Shown one piece after another: positions 36,560-47,843 of a stretch of DNA of 64,000 nt; position 1 is the first letter of the stretch, and each line of letters opens with the position of its first letter. A model generated the notes under the pieces. The model was not told where the DNA came from and did no database searches. It saw nothing but the letters and a program-made list of their open reading frames with translations. Position numbers and translations under genes: made by a program. This DNA comes from Rutidosis leptorrhynchoides. Lineage: Eukaryota > Streptophyta > Magnoliopsida > Asterales > Asteraceae. Location of the stretch: positions 714,131,001-714,195,000 of the forward strand of contig NC_092333.1 in NCBI RefSeq assembly GCF_046630445.1, in the 5' to 3' direction.

Positions 36560-37137
36560 AAAAAGGTTTATTATCAAACTATAAAAGGAAGCCTCGGTTT
36601 TCATTTGTAATCAGGTTAAGTTTGATAATAAACCTCACTGGTTTCTTTCTGTTGAGTCTTTTAGATTCTGAATAGCAGAGCCCCGGTCGTTGAGTCCTAA
36701 CCGATTCTGAATAGCGACACCATTGTTGAGTCTTAACCGATTCTGAATAGCGACACCTATCTAAACATTATATATATTCATAATCTCAGTATACGTTTAG
36801 CACATAAATCCTTCATTATATCAATCATCCATTTACTTATCCAAAAGGATAAAGTTAGGCATATGTCATCATCAAAAGTTAGGCACATCAATTTACTCAT
36901 ACATGAATTCATATGTAACAATCTTATTCAATGTTCAAAGCAAACTATAATCGGATCCTCACGATCTAGATTAAATTAAACATAATATAATTCCGTACAA
37001 AGTTGAAACGTCGTTTTGACCCTGGTATCAGAGCCTAGCAGCACGATTCAAGAAAAGCAGTTGCACCTTCAGAATTCTGCATCAAAAGCAATCAAGAAAA
37101 AACACTCAGGTATGCTTACAAACTTAAAACTTGAAAT
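36560..37137 (+). promoter_or_regulatory. B1 promoter (fold-back type), leader, PBS, splice donor
   Basis: TATAAAA at 36,580-36,586 sits between perfect inverted 15-mers GGTTTATTATCAAAC (36,565-36,579) and GTTTGATAATAAACC (36,620-36,634). AATAAA 36,627-36,632; leader repeat about 36,650-36,760; PBS 37,023-37,035, with TGGTATCAGAGCC giving a 13-nt match. Donor-like CAG/GTATGC at 37,107-37,115. From leader to donor the sequence is almost the same as in A units. The upstream CAATAATGTAA motifs are missing. Confidence 0.8.
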
Positions 37138-38443
37138 ATGAGTAATATTGAAGAACAAGTTGAAACTTTAACCAAACTAATGGCAGCTTTAGATATACCT
37201 GAAACAAACGAAGAAGCAGATATAATATTTGATTATAGTTCAGAAGAAGAAAATCCTTATACACAATATAATTTTGCTCATAAACGAAAAAAATCTGATA
37301 TTGAAGAAGAAAATCTAAGACAATTTGATTATAAGCCACCATCACCAACTGAAAATTATTTATATCAACAAAATATGATAAGAAGTAAAATGAATAAATG
37401 GGAACAAATACCACCACAGTACATACCTAAAGTACCTATAATAAATACTAATGATGAAATTTTAAATATTGACTATGAAACGAATATAGAAGAAAGAATA
37501 CAAGATTGGTATAATAAAATGAGCGCACAAATTCAACTAACTAATGAACTAAAAGAACTCTCACTCATAGAATTGTTAAACTTTATAATTCATAAAACTT
37601 CAGGAAATGTCTTTAGATATTTAGAATCTTGGACTGTTGAAGAAAGAGCTATGGTAGCATCAATCGATGCTATAACAACATTTGAAAGTATCGTAGGAAA
37701 AATTGTCCAAGAATTTACAGGAAGAAATCCCAAAGTTGAGGTTTCTAATGAATTATTTAGAGAAATAGCTTTTTGGCATATAATTAATTTAAAAATATGC
37801 AATATGTACTACCTTGAACCTTTCATATGTGAATTCTCTGAGCAATATTACAAATTAAGTGCCTCACAAAAGAAAATAGCACTAGATATGTTTTTTTAAC
37901 AAATTCCCTGAATCAGTTGCCACAAGAATTAAAGATGACTACAACACTAGAGATAAGTCCAAAATTGAAGATAGTCTAGGAGCACGCATTACTGAAGTAA
38001 AAACTTGGATGAAAAGTGAATGTTTAAAAGAAAAAGCTAGAAGAGAAGCACATGTAAAACTCTATTGTAAAATTCAAAGTAACCAAGTTGGAAGATATGG
38101 CTGTGAGAAGCCTAAAAAATGGAAAAAGAAACCATATAAATCTAGGTATAAGAAATCTTATAAAAATAATGAACAAAGATATTTTAGAAATAAAAATCAG
38201 CACAGACAAAAATATCCGAAACAAGAAGATTCTAAAGAACAATATTGTCCATCTAAGAAAAAAGACTGCAGATGCTGGCTATGCCATGAAATAGGACATT
38301 ACGCAAATAATTGTCCAAAAAAGGGAGAAAAGAGAGAAACAGAAATATTAAAAATCGCTTATGACCTAGGATACGAACCTTTAGAAGATTCTGAGATAGA
38401 CTCTGATATAGAAATCTATGCATACACTAGTGACGATGAATAA
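37138..38443 (+). pseudogene. Coat protein (CP), B1 copy
   Basis: Caulimovirid capsid protein, about 435 codons. The N-terminus is acidic with a basic cluster (HKRKKSD, residues about 48-54) that could be a nuclear signal. The central capsid region has WTVEERAMVASIDAI and KIVQEFTGRNP. A Lys/Arg-rich segment (KKWKKKPYKSRYKKSYK) precedes the zinc knuckle CWLCHEIGHYANNC, and the end is acidic (DSEIDSDIEIY). CaMV CP has the same order: acidic, basic, CCHC, acidic. Its stop overlaps the start of pol. Broken. Confidence 0.85.
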
Positions 38444-40411
38444 AAAAGAAATAAATCCAAACGCAACTTTTATTACAGTCTTTGTTGATCATAAAACATT
38501 ATTAGCATATATAGACTCTGGATCTACGATGTGTTTTGGAAAGAAAAAATCTTTTAAAAATTGGGAAAAACTAAAAAAAACCTTTAGAAATTATTGTTGC
38601 TGACAAATTCGTACACAATATTTGGTATGTCAGTAAAATAGTTTTTATTGTCATAGAAAAACATACATTTATTGTACCAACTATTTATATGCATGACTCT
38701 GGAGTAGATCTAATAATTGGAAATAACTTCTTAAAATTATATCAACCATTTATACAAACCACTGAAAGCATTAGCCTAAGGCATCCTAAAACAAAAAAAA
38801 ATGGTTTCCATACCAATTAAAAAGACAAAAGAAGTCATACGATCTATAGCACAAAATATAAAATTTCAAATAGAAATGATTTATCTTTTAACAAAAGAAA
38901 ACCTTGAAGAAACCCTAAAAGATGTATGTAGCGAAAACCCTTTAGATATAAAAAATACTAACGATCAGTTAATCACTATTAAATTAAAAAATCCACATGA
39001 TGAAATAAACGTATCTAATAAAATTCCTTATAGCATAAAGGACGTTAAAGAATTCAAAGAAGAATGTCAACAACTTCTTGAAAAAGGAATTATAAGAGAA
39101 AGCAAAAGTCCTCATTCAGCACCCGCTTTTTATGTAGAAAATAAAAATGAAATAAAACGAGCCAAAAGAAGAATGGTTATAAATTATAAAAAAATGAATG
39201 ATGCTACAATTGGTGATTCATATAAATTACCCCGAAAAGACTATATTTTAGAAAAAATAAAAGGAAGTACTCTTTTTAGCACTTTCGATGCAAAATCTGG
39301 TTATTGGCAATTAAGACTTGATGAAAGTACTAAACCCTTAACAGCTTTTTCTTGTCCTCCGCAAAAACATTACAAATGGAATGTTTTATCTTTTGGGTTA
39401 AAACAAGCACCATCAATTTATCCAAGGTTTATGGATAACAGTTTACAGGGATTAGAAGACATATGTCTCGTTTATATCGATGATATTATTGTTTTTACTA
39501 GTGCAAATAAACTGGTACACATTGATGCAGTTTTCAGAGTCCTACAAAGGATAAAAGAAAAAGGAATAATTTTATCTCAGAAAAAATCAAAACTTTTACA
39601 AACAGAAGTTGAATATCTAGGATAAAATATTTCAAAAAATGGGGAAATCTCTCTAAGTAATACCACACAAGAAAAGCTAAACCTTTTTCTGGATAAGTTA
39701 GAGAATCGAAAACAAATCCAAAGATTTATTGGATGTTTAAATTATATTGCTGAACAAGGCTCTCTAAAAAATTTAGCAAAAGATAGGAAGATTTTGCAGA
39801 AAAAACTTTCTGAAAAAATTAAATGGAATTGGACACAATCTGACACAGAATTGGTCCAAAAAATTAAAAAATCAATACAATATCTTCCAGCATTATATAA
39901 TCCAGAAACAAAAGATTTTTTGATCATAGAAACTGACGCATCAGATGATACATGGGTTGGATGTATGAAAACAATTAAAAATGGCAAGCAACTACTTGGG
40001 CTAGACATTGATGGAAATCAAGTCAACCCCACTCATGCATTACCTCAATCGAGCATTGGACAATCCTCTATTTTTAAAACAGATAAGCACGAACAAAAAT
40101 TATGCAAATATATTTCAGGAACATTCACATCTACAGAACAAAGATACAGCACTCATGAAAAAGAGACATTAGCTTGTCTTAACACTCTTAAAAAATGGAA
40201 AATCGATTTATTACAAACAAGATTCGAGTTACGAACAGACTCCAAATACGTAACTGGATTCTGGCGATACAAATTACAAGCGGATCTTGGTAGAGGACGC
40301 CTAATACGTTGGCAACTACAATTACACCAGTATTATCCATATATTCGTTACATAAAAAGTAATAACAACATTATTGCAGACACTCTCACCAGAGAATGGA
40401 AGCCATCTTAG
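38436..40411 (+). pseudogene. Pol: protease-reverse transcriptase-RNase H, B1 copy
   Basis: Aspartic protease with AYIDSGSTMC and DLIIGNNF; RT with RRMVINYKKMND, FDAKSGYWQL and YIDDIIVF; RNase H with IIETDASDD, EKETLA and LRTDSKY. By eye it is closest to the caulimovirus/soymovirus side of the family. Broken at a few places. There is no integrase, as in all Caulimoviridae. Confidence 0.9.
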
Positions 40412-40863
40412 AACATGTCCTTCTTCAGATACAGCAAAGACAAGTACAAATACAAGCACTTCAACAACAAATATCAATTTTTCAGGGGGAGGAGGAGGAA
40501 TTACAACAAATTTTTTCACTCCTTTCAGAAAAACTACAATTAAAAAATGAAGCATCAAATATTACTTTTCAAGAAACGGAACCCTCAAAATCATTCAACA
40601 AACCTCAAGAAGAAACAGATGCTCAAGTTCTAAAATTTTTAAAACGATATAGTCAAGATTCGTATGTAGATAAAAGAGGCAATATATGGGCAGTACATGC
40701 AGAATCAAATAATGGATTCAAATTCTGGGCAAATTACAGAACACAACATAAAGTCGACGATCTAACTCCAACTCCAACAGGATGGATATCAGAAGATGAA
40801 CAAACAGCAAACAAATTACCAGAAGAATGGAAAGATTTCGCGAATTCAGAAAGAGGCATTTAA
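40396..40863 (+). CDS. Short last ORF of component B (ORF VI-like N-terminus), B1
   Basis: 155 codons overlapping the pol end by 16 nt. Starts MEAILEHVLLQIQQRQVQI. Residues 1-50 are a Gln/Glu-rich coiled coil that aligns with the start of A-type ORF VI (QISIFQGEEEELQQI against QLSIFQREEEELLET). Residues about 88-115 (YVDKRGNIWAVHAESNNGF) may be a much reduced relative of the viroplasmin domain, which is a weak suggestion. The large C-terminal part of ORF VI is absent. It also contains the polypurine tract (40,484-40,500). Looks open. Role unknown. Confidence 0.7.
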   Translation: MEAILEHVLLQIQQRQVQIQALQQQISIFQGEEEELQQIFSLLSEKLQLKNEASNITFQETEPSKSFNKPQEETDAQVLKFLKRYSQDSYVDKRGNIWAVHAESNNGFKFWANYRTQHKVDDLTPTPTGWISEDEQTANKLPEEWKDFANSERGI

Positions 40864-41468
40864 ATCTCCAACTCTTGTCATTTAAATGACAAAAAGGTTT
40901 ATTATCAAACTATAAAAGGAAGCCTCGGTTGTCATTTGTAATCAGGTTAAGTTTGATAATAAACCTCACTGGTTTCTTTCTGGTGAGTCTTTTAGATTCT
41001 GAATAGCAGAGCCCTCGTCGTTGAGTCCTAACCGATTCTGAATAGCGACACCGTCGTTGAGTCTTAACCGATTCTGAATAGCGACACCTATCTAAGCATT
41101 ATATATATTCATAATCTCAGTATACGTTTAGCACACAAATCCTTCATTATATCAATCATCCATTTACTTATCCAAAAGGATAAAGTTAGGCATATGTCAT
41201 CATCAAAAGTTAGGCACATCAATTTACTCATACATGAATTCATATGTAACAATCTTATTCAACGTTCAAAGCAAACTATAATCGGATCCTCACGATCTAG
41301 ATTAAATTAAACATAATATAATTTCGTACAAAGTTGAAACATCGTTTTGACCCTGGTATCAGAGCCTAGCAGCACGATTCAAGAAAAGCAGTTGCACCTT
41401 CAGAATTCTGCATCAAAAGCAATTAAGAAAAAACACTCAGGTATGCTTACAAACTTAAAACTTGAAAT
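40864..41468 (+). promoter_or_regulatory. B2 promoter (fold-back type), leader, PBS, splice donor
   Basis: 18-bp perfect palindrome TTGTCATTTAAATGACAA at 40,875-40,892; inverted 15-mers at 40,896-40,910 and 40,951-40,965 around TATAAAA 40,911-40,917; AATAAA 40,958-40,963; PBS 41,354-41,366 (13 nt). The leader repeat is present. Only 27 bp separate the palindrome centre from the TATA box, against about 300 bp of upstream region in A. Confidence 0.8.
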
Positions 41469-42774
41469 ATGAGTAATATTGAAGAACAAGTTGAAACTTT
41501 AACCAAACTAATGGCAGCTTTAGATATACCTGAAACAAACGAAGAAGCAGATATAATATTTGATTATAGTTCAGAAGAAGAAAATCCTTATACACAATAT
41601 AATTTTGCTCATAAACGAAAAAAATCTGATATTGAAGAAGAAAATCTAAGACAATTTGATTATAAGCCACCATCACCAACTGAAAATTATTTATATCAAC
41701 AAAATATGATAAGAAGTAAAATGAATAAATGGGAACAAATACCACCACAGTACATACCTAAAGTACCTATAATAAATACTAACGATGAAATTTTAAATAT
41801 TGACTGTGAAACGAATATAGAAGAAAGAATACAAGATTGGTATAACAAAATGAGCGCACAAATTCAACTAACTAATGAACTAAAAGAACTCTCACTCATA
41901 GAATTGTTAAACTTTATAATTCATAAAACTTCAGGAAATGTCTTTAGATATTTAGAATCTTGGACGGTTGAAGAAAGAGCTATGGTAGCATCAATCGATT
42001 CTATAACAACATTTGAAAGTATCGTAGGAAAAATTGTCCAAGAATTTACAGGAAGGAATCCCAAAGTTGAGGTTTCTAATGAATTATTTAAAGAAATAGC
42101 TTTTTGGCATATAATTAATTTAAAAATATGAAATATGTACTACCTTGAACCTTTCATATGTGAATTCTCTGAGCAATATTACAAATTAAGTGCCTCACAA
42201 AAGAAAATAGCACTAGATATGTTTTTTTAACAAATTACCTGAATCAGTTGCCACAAGAATTAAAGATGACTACAACACTAGAGATAAGTCCAAAATTGAA
42301 GATAGTCTAGGAGCACACATTACTGAAGTAAAAACTTGGATGAAAAGTGAATGTTTAAAAGAAAAAGCTAGAAGAAAAGCACATGTAAAACTCTATTGTA
42401 AAATTCAAAGTAACCAAGTTGGAAGATATGGCTGTGTGAAGCCTAAAAAATGGAAAAAGAAACCATATAAATCTAGGTATAAGAAATCTTATAAAAATAA
42501 TGAACAAAGATATTTTAGAAATAAAAATCAGCACAGACAAAAAAATCTGAAACAAGAAGATTCTAAAGAACAATATTGTCCATCTAAGAAAAAAGACTGC
42601 AGATGCTGGCTATGCCATGAAATACGACATTACGCAAATAATTGTCCAAAAAAGGGAGAAAAGAGAGAAACAGAAATATTAAAAATCGCTTATGACCTAG
42701 GATACGAACCTTTAGAAGATTCTGAGATAGACTCTGATATAGAAATCTATGCATACACTAGTGACGATGAATAA
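41469..42774 (+). pseudogene. Coat protein, B2 copy
   Basis: As B1: acidic N-terminus, central capsid region, basic stretch, CCHC knuckle (here CHEIRHYANNC) and acidic end. Broken. Confidence 0.85.
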
Positions 42775-44741
42775 AAAAGAAATAAATCCAAACGCAACTT
42801 TTATTACAGTCTTTGTTGATCATAAACCGTTATTAGCATATATAGACTCTGGATCTACGATGTGTTTTGGAAAGAAAAAATCTTTTAAAAATTGGGAAAA
42901 ACTAAAAAAACCTTTAGAAATTATTGTTGCTGACAAATCCGTACACAATATTTGGTATGTCAGTAAAATGGTTTTTATTGTCATAGAAAAACATACATTT
43001 ATTGCACCAACTATTTATATGCATGACTCTGGAGTAGATCTAATAATTGGAAATAACTTCTTAAAATTATATCAACCATTTATACAAACCACTGAAAGCA
43101 TTAGCCTAAGGCATCCTAAAACAAAAAAAAATGGTTTCCATACCAATTAAAAAGACAAAAGAAGTCATACGATCTATAGCACAAAATATAAAATTTCAAA
43201 TAGAAATGATTTATCTTTTAACAAAAGAAAACCTTGAAGAAACCCTAAAAGATGTATGTAGCGAAAACCCTTTAGATATAAAAAATACTAACGATCAGTT
43301 AATCACTATTAAATTAAAAAATCCACATGATGAAATAAAGGTATCTAATAAAATTCCTTATAGCATAAAGGACGTTAAAGAATTCAAAGAAGAATGTCAA
43401 CAACTTCTTGAAAAAGGAATTATAAGAGAAAGCAAAAGTCCTCATTCAGCACCCGCTTTTTATGTAGAAAATAAAAATGAAATAAAACGAGGCAAAAGAA
43501 GAATGGTTATAAATTATAAAAAAATGAATGATGCTACAATTGGTGATTCATATAAATTACCTCGAAAAGACTATATTTTAGAAAAAATAAAAGGAAGTAC
43601 TCTTTTTAGCACTTTCGATGCAAAATCTGGTTATTGGCAATTAAGACTTGATGAAAGTACTAAACCCTTAACAGCTTTTTCTTGTCCTCCGCAAAAACAT
43701 TACGAATGGAATGTTTTACCTTTTGGGTTAAAACAAGCACCATCAATTTATCAAAGGTTTATGGATAACAGTTTACAGGGATTAGAAGACATATGTCTCG
43801 TTTATATCGATGATATTATTGTTTTTACTAGTGGAAATAAACAGGTACACATTGATGCAGTTTTCAGAGTCCTACTAAGGATAAAAGAAAAGGGAATAAT
43901 TTTATCTCAGAAAAAATCAAAACTTTTACAAACAGAAGTTGAATATCTAGGATTAAATATTTCAAAAAATGGGGAAATCTCTCTAATTAATACCACACAA
44001 GAAAAGCTAAACCTTTTTCTGGATAAGTTAGAGAATCGAAAACAAATCCAAAGATTTCTTGGATGTTTAAATTATATTGCTGAACAAGGCTTTCTGAAAA
44101 ATTTAGCAAAAGATAGGAAGATTTTGCAGAAAAAACTTTTTGAAAAAATTAAATGGAATTGGACACAATCTGACACAGAATTGGTCCAAAAAATTAAAAA
44201 ATCAGTACAATATCTTCCAGCATTATATAATCCAGAAACAAAAGATTTTTTGATCATAGAAACTGATGCATCAGATGATACATGGGCAGGATGTATGAAA
44301 GCAATTAAAAATGACAAGCAACTACTTGGGCTAGACATTGATGGAAATCAAGTCGACCCCACTCATGCATTAGCTCAATCGAGCATTGGACAATCCTCTG
44401 TTTTTAAAACAGATAAGCACGAACAAAAATTATGCAAATATATCTCAGGAACATTCACATCTACAGAACAAAGATACAGCACTCATGAAAAAGAGACATT
44501 AGCTTGTCTTAACACTCTTAAAAAATGGAAAATCGATTTATTACAAACAAGATTCGAGTTACGAACAGACTCCAAATACGTAACTGGATTCTGGCGATAC
44601 AAATTACAAGCGGATCTTGGTAGAGGACGCCTAATACGTTGGCAACTACAATTACACCAGTATTATCCATATATTCGTTACATAAAAAGTGATAACAACA
44701 TTATTGCCGACACTCTCACCAGAGAATGGAAGCCATCTTAG
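42767..44741 (+). pseudogene. Pol: protease-reverse transcriptase-RNase H, B2 copy
   Basis: The protease part reads AYIDSGSTMC and LIIGNNF. The RT-RNase H part is open for 536 codons (43,131-44,741): NAPAF-type entry, RRMVINYKKMN at 123-133, FDAKSGYW, LPFGLKQAPSIYQRF, active site YIDD at 225-228. RNase H acidic residues are D379 (ETDAS), E455 (EKET), D480 (RTDS) and the late ADTLTREW. About 35-40 residues between the first RNase H strand and CKYISGTF seem longer than in CaMV. Not a single frame over PR and RT, so treated as broken. Confidence 0.9.
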
Positions 44742-45193
44742 AACATGTCCTTCTTCTGGTACAGCAAAGACAAGTACAAATACAAGCACTTCAACAACAA
44801 ATGTCAATTTTTCAAGGGGAGGAGGAGGAATTACAACAAATTTTTTCACTCCTTTCAGAAAAACTACAATTAAAAAATGAAGCATCAAATATTACTTTTC
44901 AAGAAACGGCACCCTCAAAATCATTCAACAAACCTCAAGAAGAAACAGATGCTCAAGTTATAAAATTTTTAAAATGATAAAGTCAAGATTCGTATGTAGA
45001 TAAAAGAGGCAATATATGGGCAGTACATGCAGAATCAAACAATGGATTCAAATTCTGGGCAAATTACGGAACACAACATAAAGTCGACGATCCAACTCCA
45101 ACTCCAACAGGATGGATATCAGAAGATGAACAAACAGTAAACAAATTACCAGAAGAATGGAAAGATTTCGCGGATTCAGAAAGAGGCATTTAA
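44726..45193 (+). pseudogene. Short last ORF of component B, B2 copy
   Basis: Same as the B1 ORF, with the first 83 codons open and the remainder recognisable. Polypurine tract at 44,814-44,830. Broken. Confidence 0.7.
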
Positions 45194-45823
45194 ATCTCCA
45201 ACTCTTATCATTTTCAGCGTGGGAGGGATGTAGTCTAAAGATAACAACGAATATATTAGTGGACCCCAGTGGACCTCATCAATAATGTAACATTATGTAA
45301 CGTGTCCTTGTAATTATTGTACGTAAATACGTGTGTTTAATGTACTGGCCATGTGGGCCATAGGAACCAATAATGTAAGATAACGTGTATGGTTTATGTT
45401 TAAAGTTAAATAAGTGCGCGGGCCACAGCAATAATGTAAACGATCAATAATGTAATCGATCGTAGTGCGTGGGTCCCAGAACATCGTCGTTGAGTCCTAA
45501 ACGATTCTGAATAGCGACACCGTCGTTGAGCCTTAACCGATTCTGAATAGCGACACCTATCTAAGCATTATATATATTCATAATCTCATTATACGTTTAG
45601 CACACAAATCCTTCATTATATCAATCGTCCATTTACTTATCCAAAAGGATAAAGTTAGGCATATGTCATCATCAAAAGTTAGGCACATCAATTTACTCAT
45701 ACATGAATTCATATGTAACAATCTTATTCAACGTTCAAAGCAAACTATAATCGGATCCTCACGATCTAGATTAAATTAAACACAATATAATTCCGCAAAA
45801 AGTTGAAACGTCGTTTTGACCCT
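45194..45823 (+). repeat. Viral intergenic/leader fragment after B2, core promoter missing
   Basis: Intergenic region with its CAATAATGTAA motifs joined near 45,482 directly to the leader repeat, so TATA and AATAAA are absent. The leader then runs to GACCCTG at the PBS and stops. No gene. Confidence 0.8.
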
Positions 45824-46117
45824 GTAGCAGGAGTTTATTTCGGATCCTCAAAAATAGGAAATGGCCAAGAACAGCAAGAAAATGTGAGAATCAATTACGT
45901 TCACAAAAATGTCTTAATCTACTCAAGCACTATTGAAAAAATTGATGAAAAAGGTCTCAATCTAATCAACAATTTTGAAGAACCTTTTGAAGCATTCACA
46001 GGAGAACTTTCTGCTCTTCCAGAAGATATAAAAAGGCGTTTATGTAAACAGATATCTAGGGCACCAAGGCACAGTTGCGAATACTGTAAAGAAGAAGACA
46101 CATTCCTAGCATCATAA
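45824..46117 (+). pseudogene. A-type ORF VI C-terminal fragment
   Basis: About 97 codons of the ORF VI end (VYFGSSKIGNGQEQQ to the Cys-rich tail and stop), joined to a leader cut at the PBS. It brings A sequence directly after B2. Confidence 0.85.
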
Positions 46118-46990
46118 TTTCTGACATTTGTCTTTTTCAGCGTGGGAGGGATGTAGACTAAAGATAACAACGAATATATAAGTGGACCCAAGTGGACCTC
46201 ATCAATAATGTAACATTATGTAACGTGTCCTTGTAATTATTGTATGTAAATACGTGTGTTTAATGTACTGGCCATGTGGGCCATAGGAACCAATAATGTA
46301 AGATAACGTGTATAGTTTATGTTTAAAGTTAAATAAGTGCGCGGGCCACATTAATAATGTAAACGATCAATAATGTAATCGATCGTAGTGCGTGGGTCCC
46401 AGAGCATCTGTAAATAGTATTATGGCTCGCCTATAAAAGGAAGCCTCAGTTGTCATTTATAATCAGGTTAAGTTTGATAATAAACCTCACTAGTTTCTTT
46501 CTGTTCAGTCTTTTAGATTCTGAATAGCAGAGCCCCTGTCGTTGAGTCCTAACCGATTCTGAATAGCGACACCGTCGTTGAGTCTTAACCGATTCTGAAT
46601 AGCGACACCTATCTAAGCATTATATATATTCATAATCTCAGTATACGTTTAGCACACAAATCCTTCATTATATCAATCGTCCATTTACTTATACAAAAGG
46701 ATAAAGTTAGGCATATGTCATCATCAAAAGTTAGGCACATCAATTTACTCATACATGAATTCATATATAACAATCTTATTCAACGTTCAAAGCAAACTAT
46801 AATCGGATCCTCACGATCTAGATTAAATTAAACATAATATAATTCCGCACAAAGTTGAAACATCGTTTTGACCCTGTTATCAGAGCTAGCAGCACGATTC
46901 AAGAAAAGCAGTTGCACCTTCAGAATTCTGCATCAAAAGCAATCAAGAAAAAACACTCAGGTATACTTACAAACTTATTCTTAAATAACA
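46118..46990 (+). repeat. Solo viral intergenic/leader fragment with PBS
   Basis: TATAAAA 46,432-46,438, AATAAA 46,479-46,484, leader repeat, PBS 46,875-46,886 (one base off), splice-donor region, then cut just before the MP ATG. No gene. Confidence 0.85.
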
Positions 46991-47843
46991 ACGTGGGGGA
47001 TGTAGACTAAAGATAACAATGAATATATAAGTGGACCCCAGTGGATCTCATCAATAATGTAACATTATGTAACGTGTCCTTGTAGTTATTGTATGTAAAT
47101 ACGTGTGTTTAATGTACTGGCCATGTGGGCCATATGAACCAATAATGTAAGATAACGTGTATGGTTTATGTTTAAAGTTAAATAAGTGCGCGGGCCACAT
47201 CAATAATGTAAACGATCAATAATGTAATCGATCGTAGTGCGTGGGTCCCAGAGCATCTGTAAATAGTATTATGGCCCGCCTATAAAAGGAAGTCTCGGTT
47301 GTCATTTGTAATCAGGTTAAGTTTGATAATAAACCTCAATGGTTTCTTTCTGTTGAGTCTTTTAGATTCTGAATAGCAGAGCCCCCGTCGTTGAGTCCTA
47401 ACCGATTCTGAATAGCGACACCGTCGTTGAGTCTTAACTAATTCTGAATAGCGACACCTATCTAAGCGTTATATATATATTCATAATCTCATTATACATT
47501 TAGCACACAAATCCTTCATTATATCAATCGTCCATTTACTTATCCAAAAGGATAAAGTTAGGCATATGTCATCATCAAAAGTTAGGCACATCAATTTACT
47601 CATACATGAATTCATATGTAACAATCTTATTCAACGTTCAAAGCAAACTATAATCGGATCCTCACGATCTAGATTAAATTAAACATAATATAATTCCGCA
47701 CAAAGTTGAAACGTCGTTTTGACCCTGGTATCAGAGCTAGCAACACGATTCAAGAAAAGCAGTTGCACCTTCAGAATTCTGCATCAAAAGCAATCAAGAA
47801 AAAACACTCAGGTATACTTACAAACTTATTCTTAAATAACAAA
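46991..47843 (+). promoter_or_regulatory. A7 intergenic region, promoter, leader, PBS
   Basis: TATAAAA 47,281-47,287, AATAAA 47,328-47,333, leader repeat, PBS TGGTATCAGAGC 47,726-47,737, splice-donor-like CAG/GTATAC just before MP. Confidence 0.8.

Larger units (their letters stand above)
36560..40863 (+). mobile_element. Endogenous pararetrovirus unit B1 (component B)
   Basis: Shortened promoter, leader, PBS, CP, pol and short last ORF. B1 and B2 are head to tail, 4,331 bp from CP start to CP start. No MP, ORF103-80 set or viroplasmin domain is present. Broken at a handful of places; B1 and B2 share some of the same breaks, so they probably derive from one already damaged copy. Confidence 0.9.
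40864..45193 (+). mobile_element. Endogenous pararetrovirus unit B2 (component B)
   Basis: Second B copy, directly downstream of B1. It is followed by an intact start of the normal intergenic region (GCGTGGGAGGGATGTAG), showing what the B 3' end looks like before the B1/B2 join altered it. About three or four breaks; the RT-RNase H part is open. Confidence 0.9.

Noticed and set aside
37124-37417. 97-codon hydrophobic frame opposite CP (also 41,455-41,748)
   Set aside because: Antisense of AT-rich CP coding sequence; identical only because B1 and B2 are duplicates.
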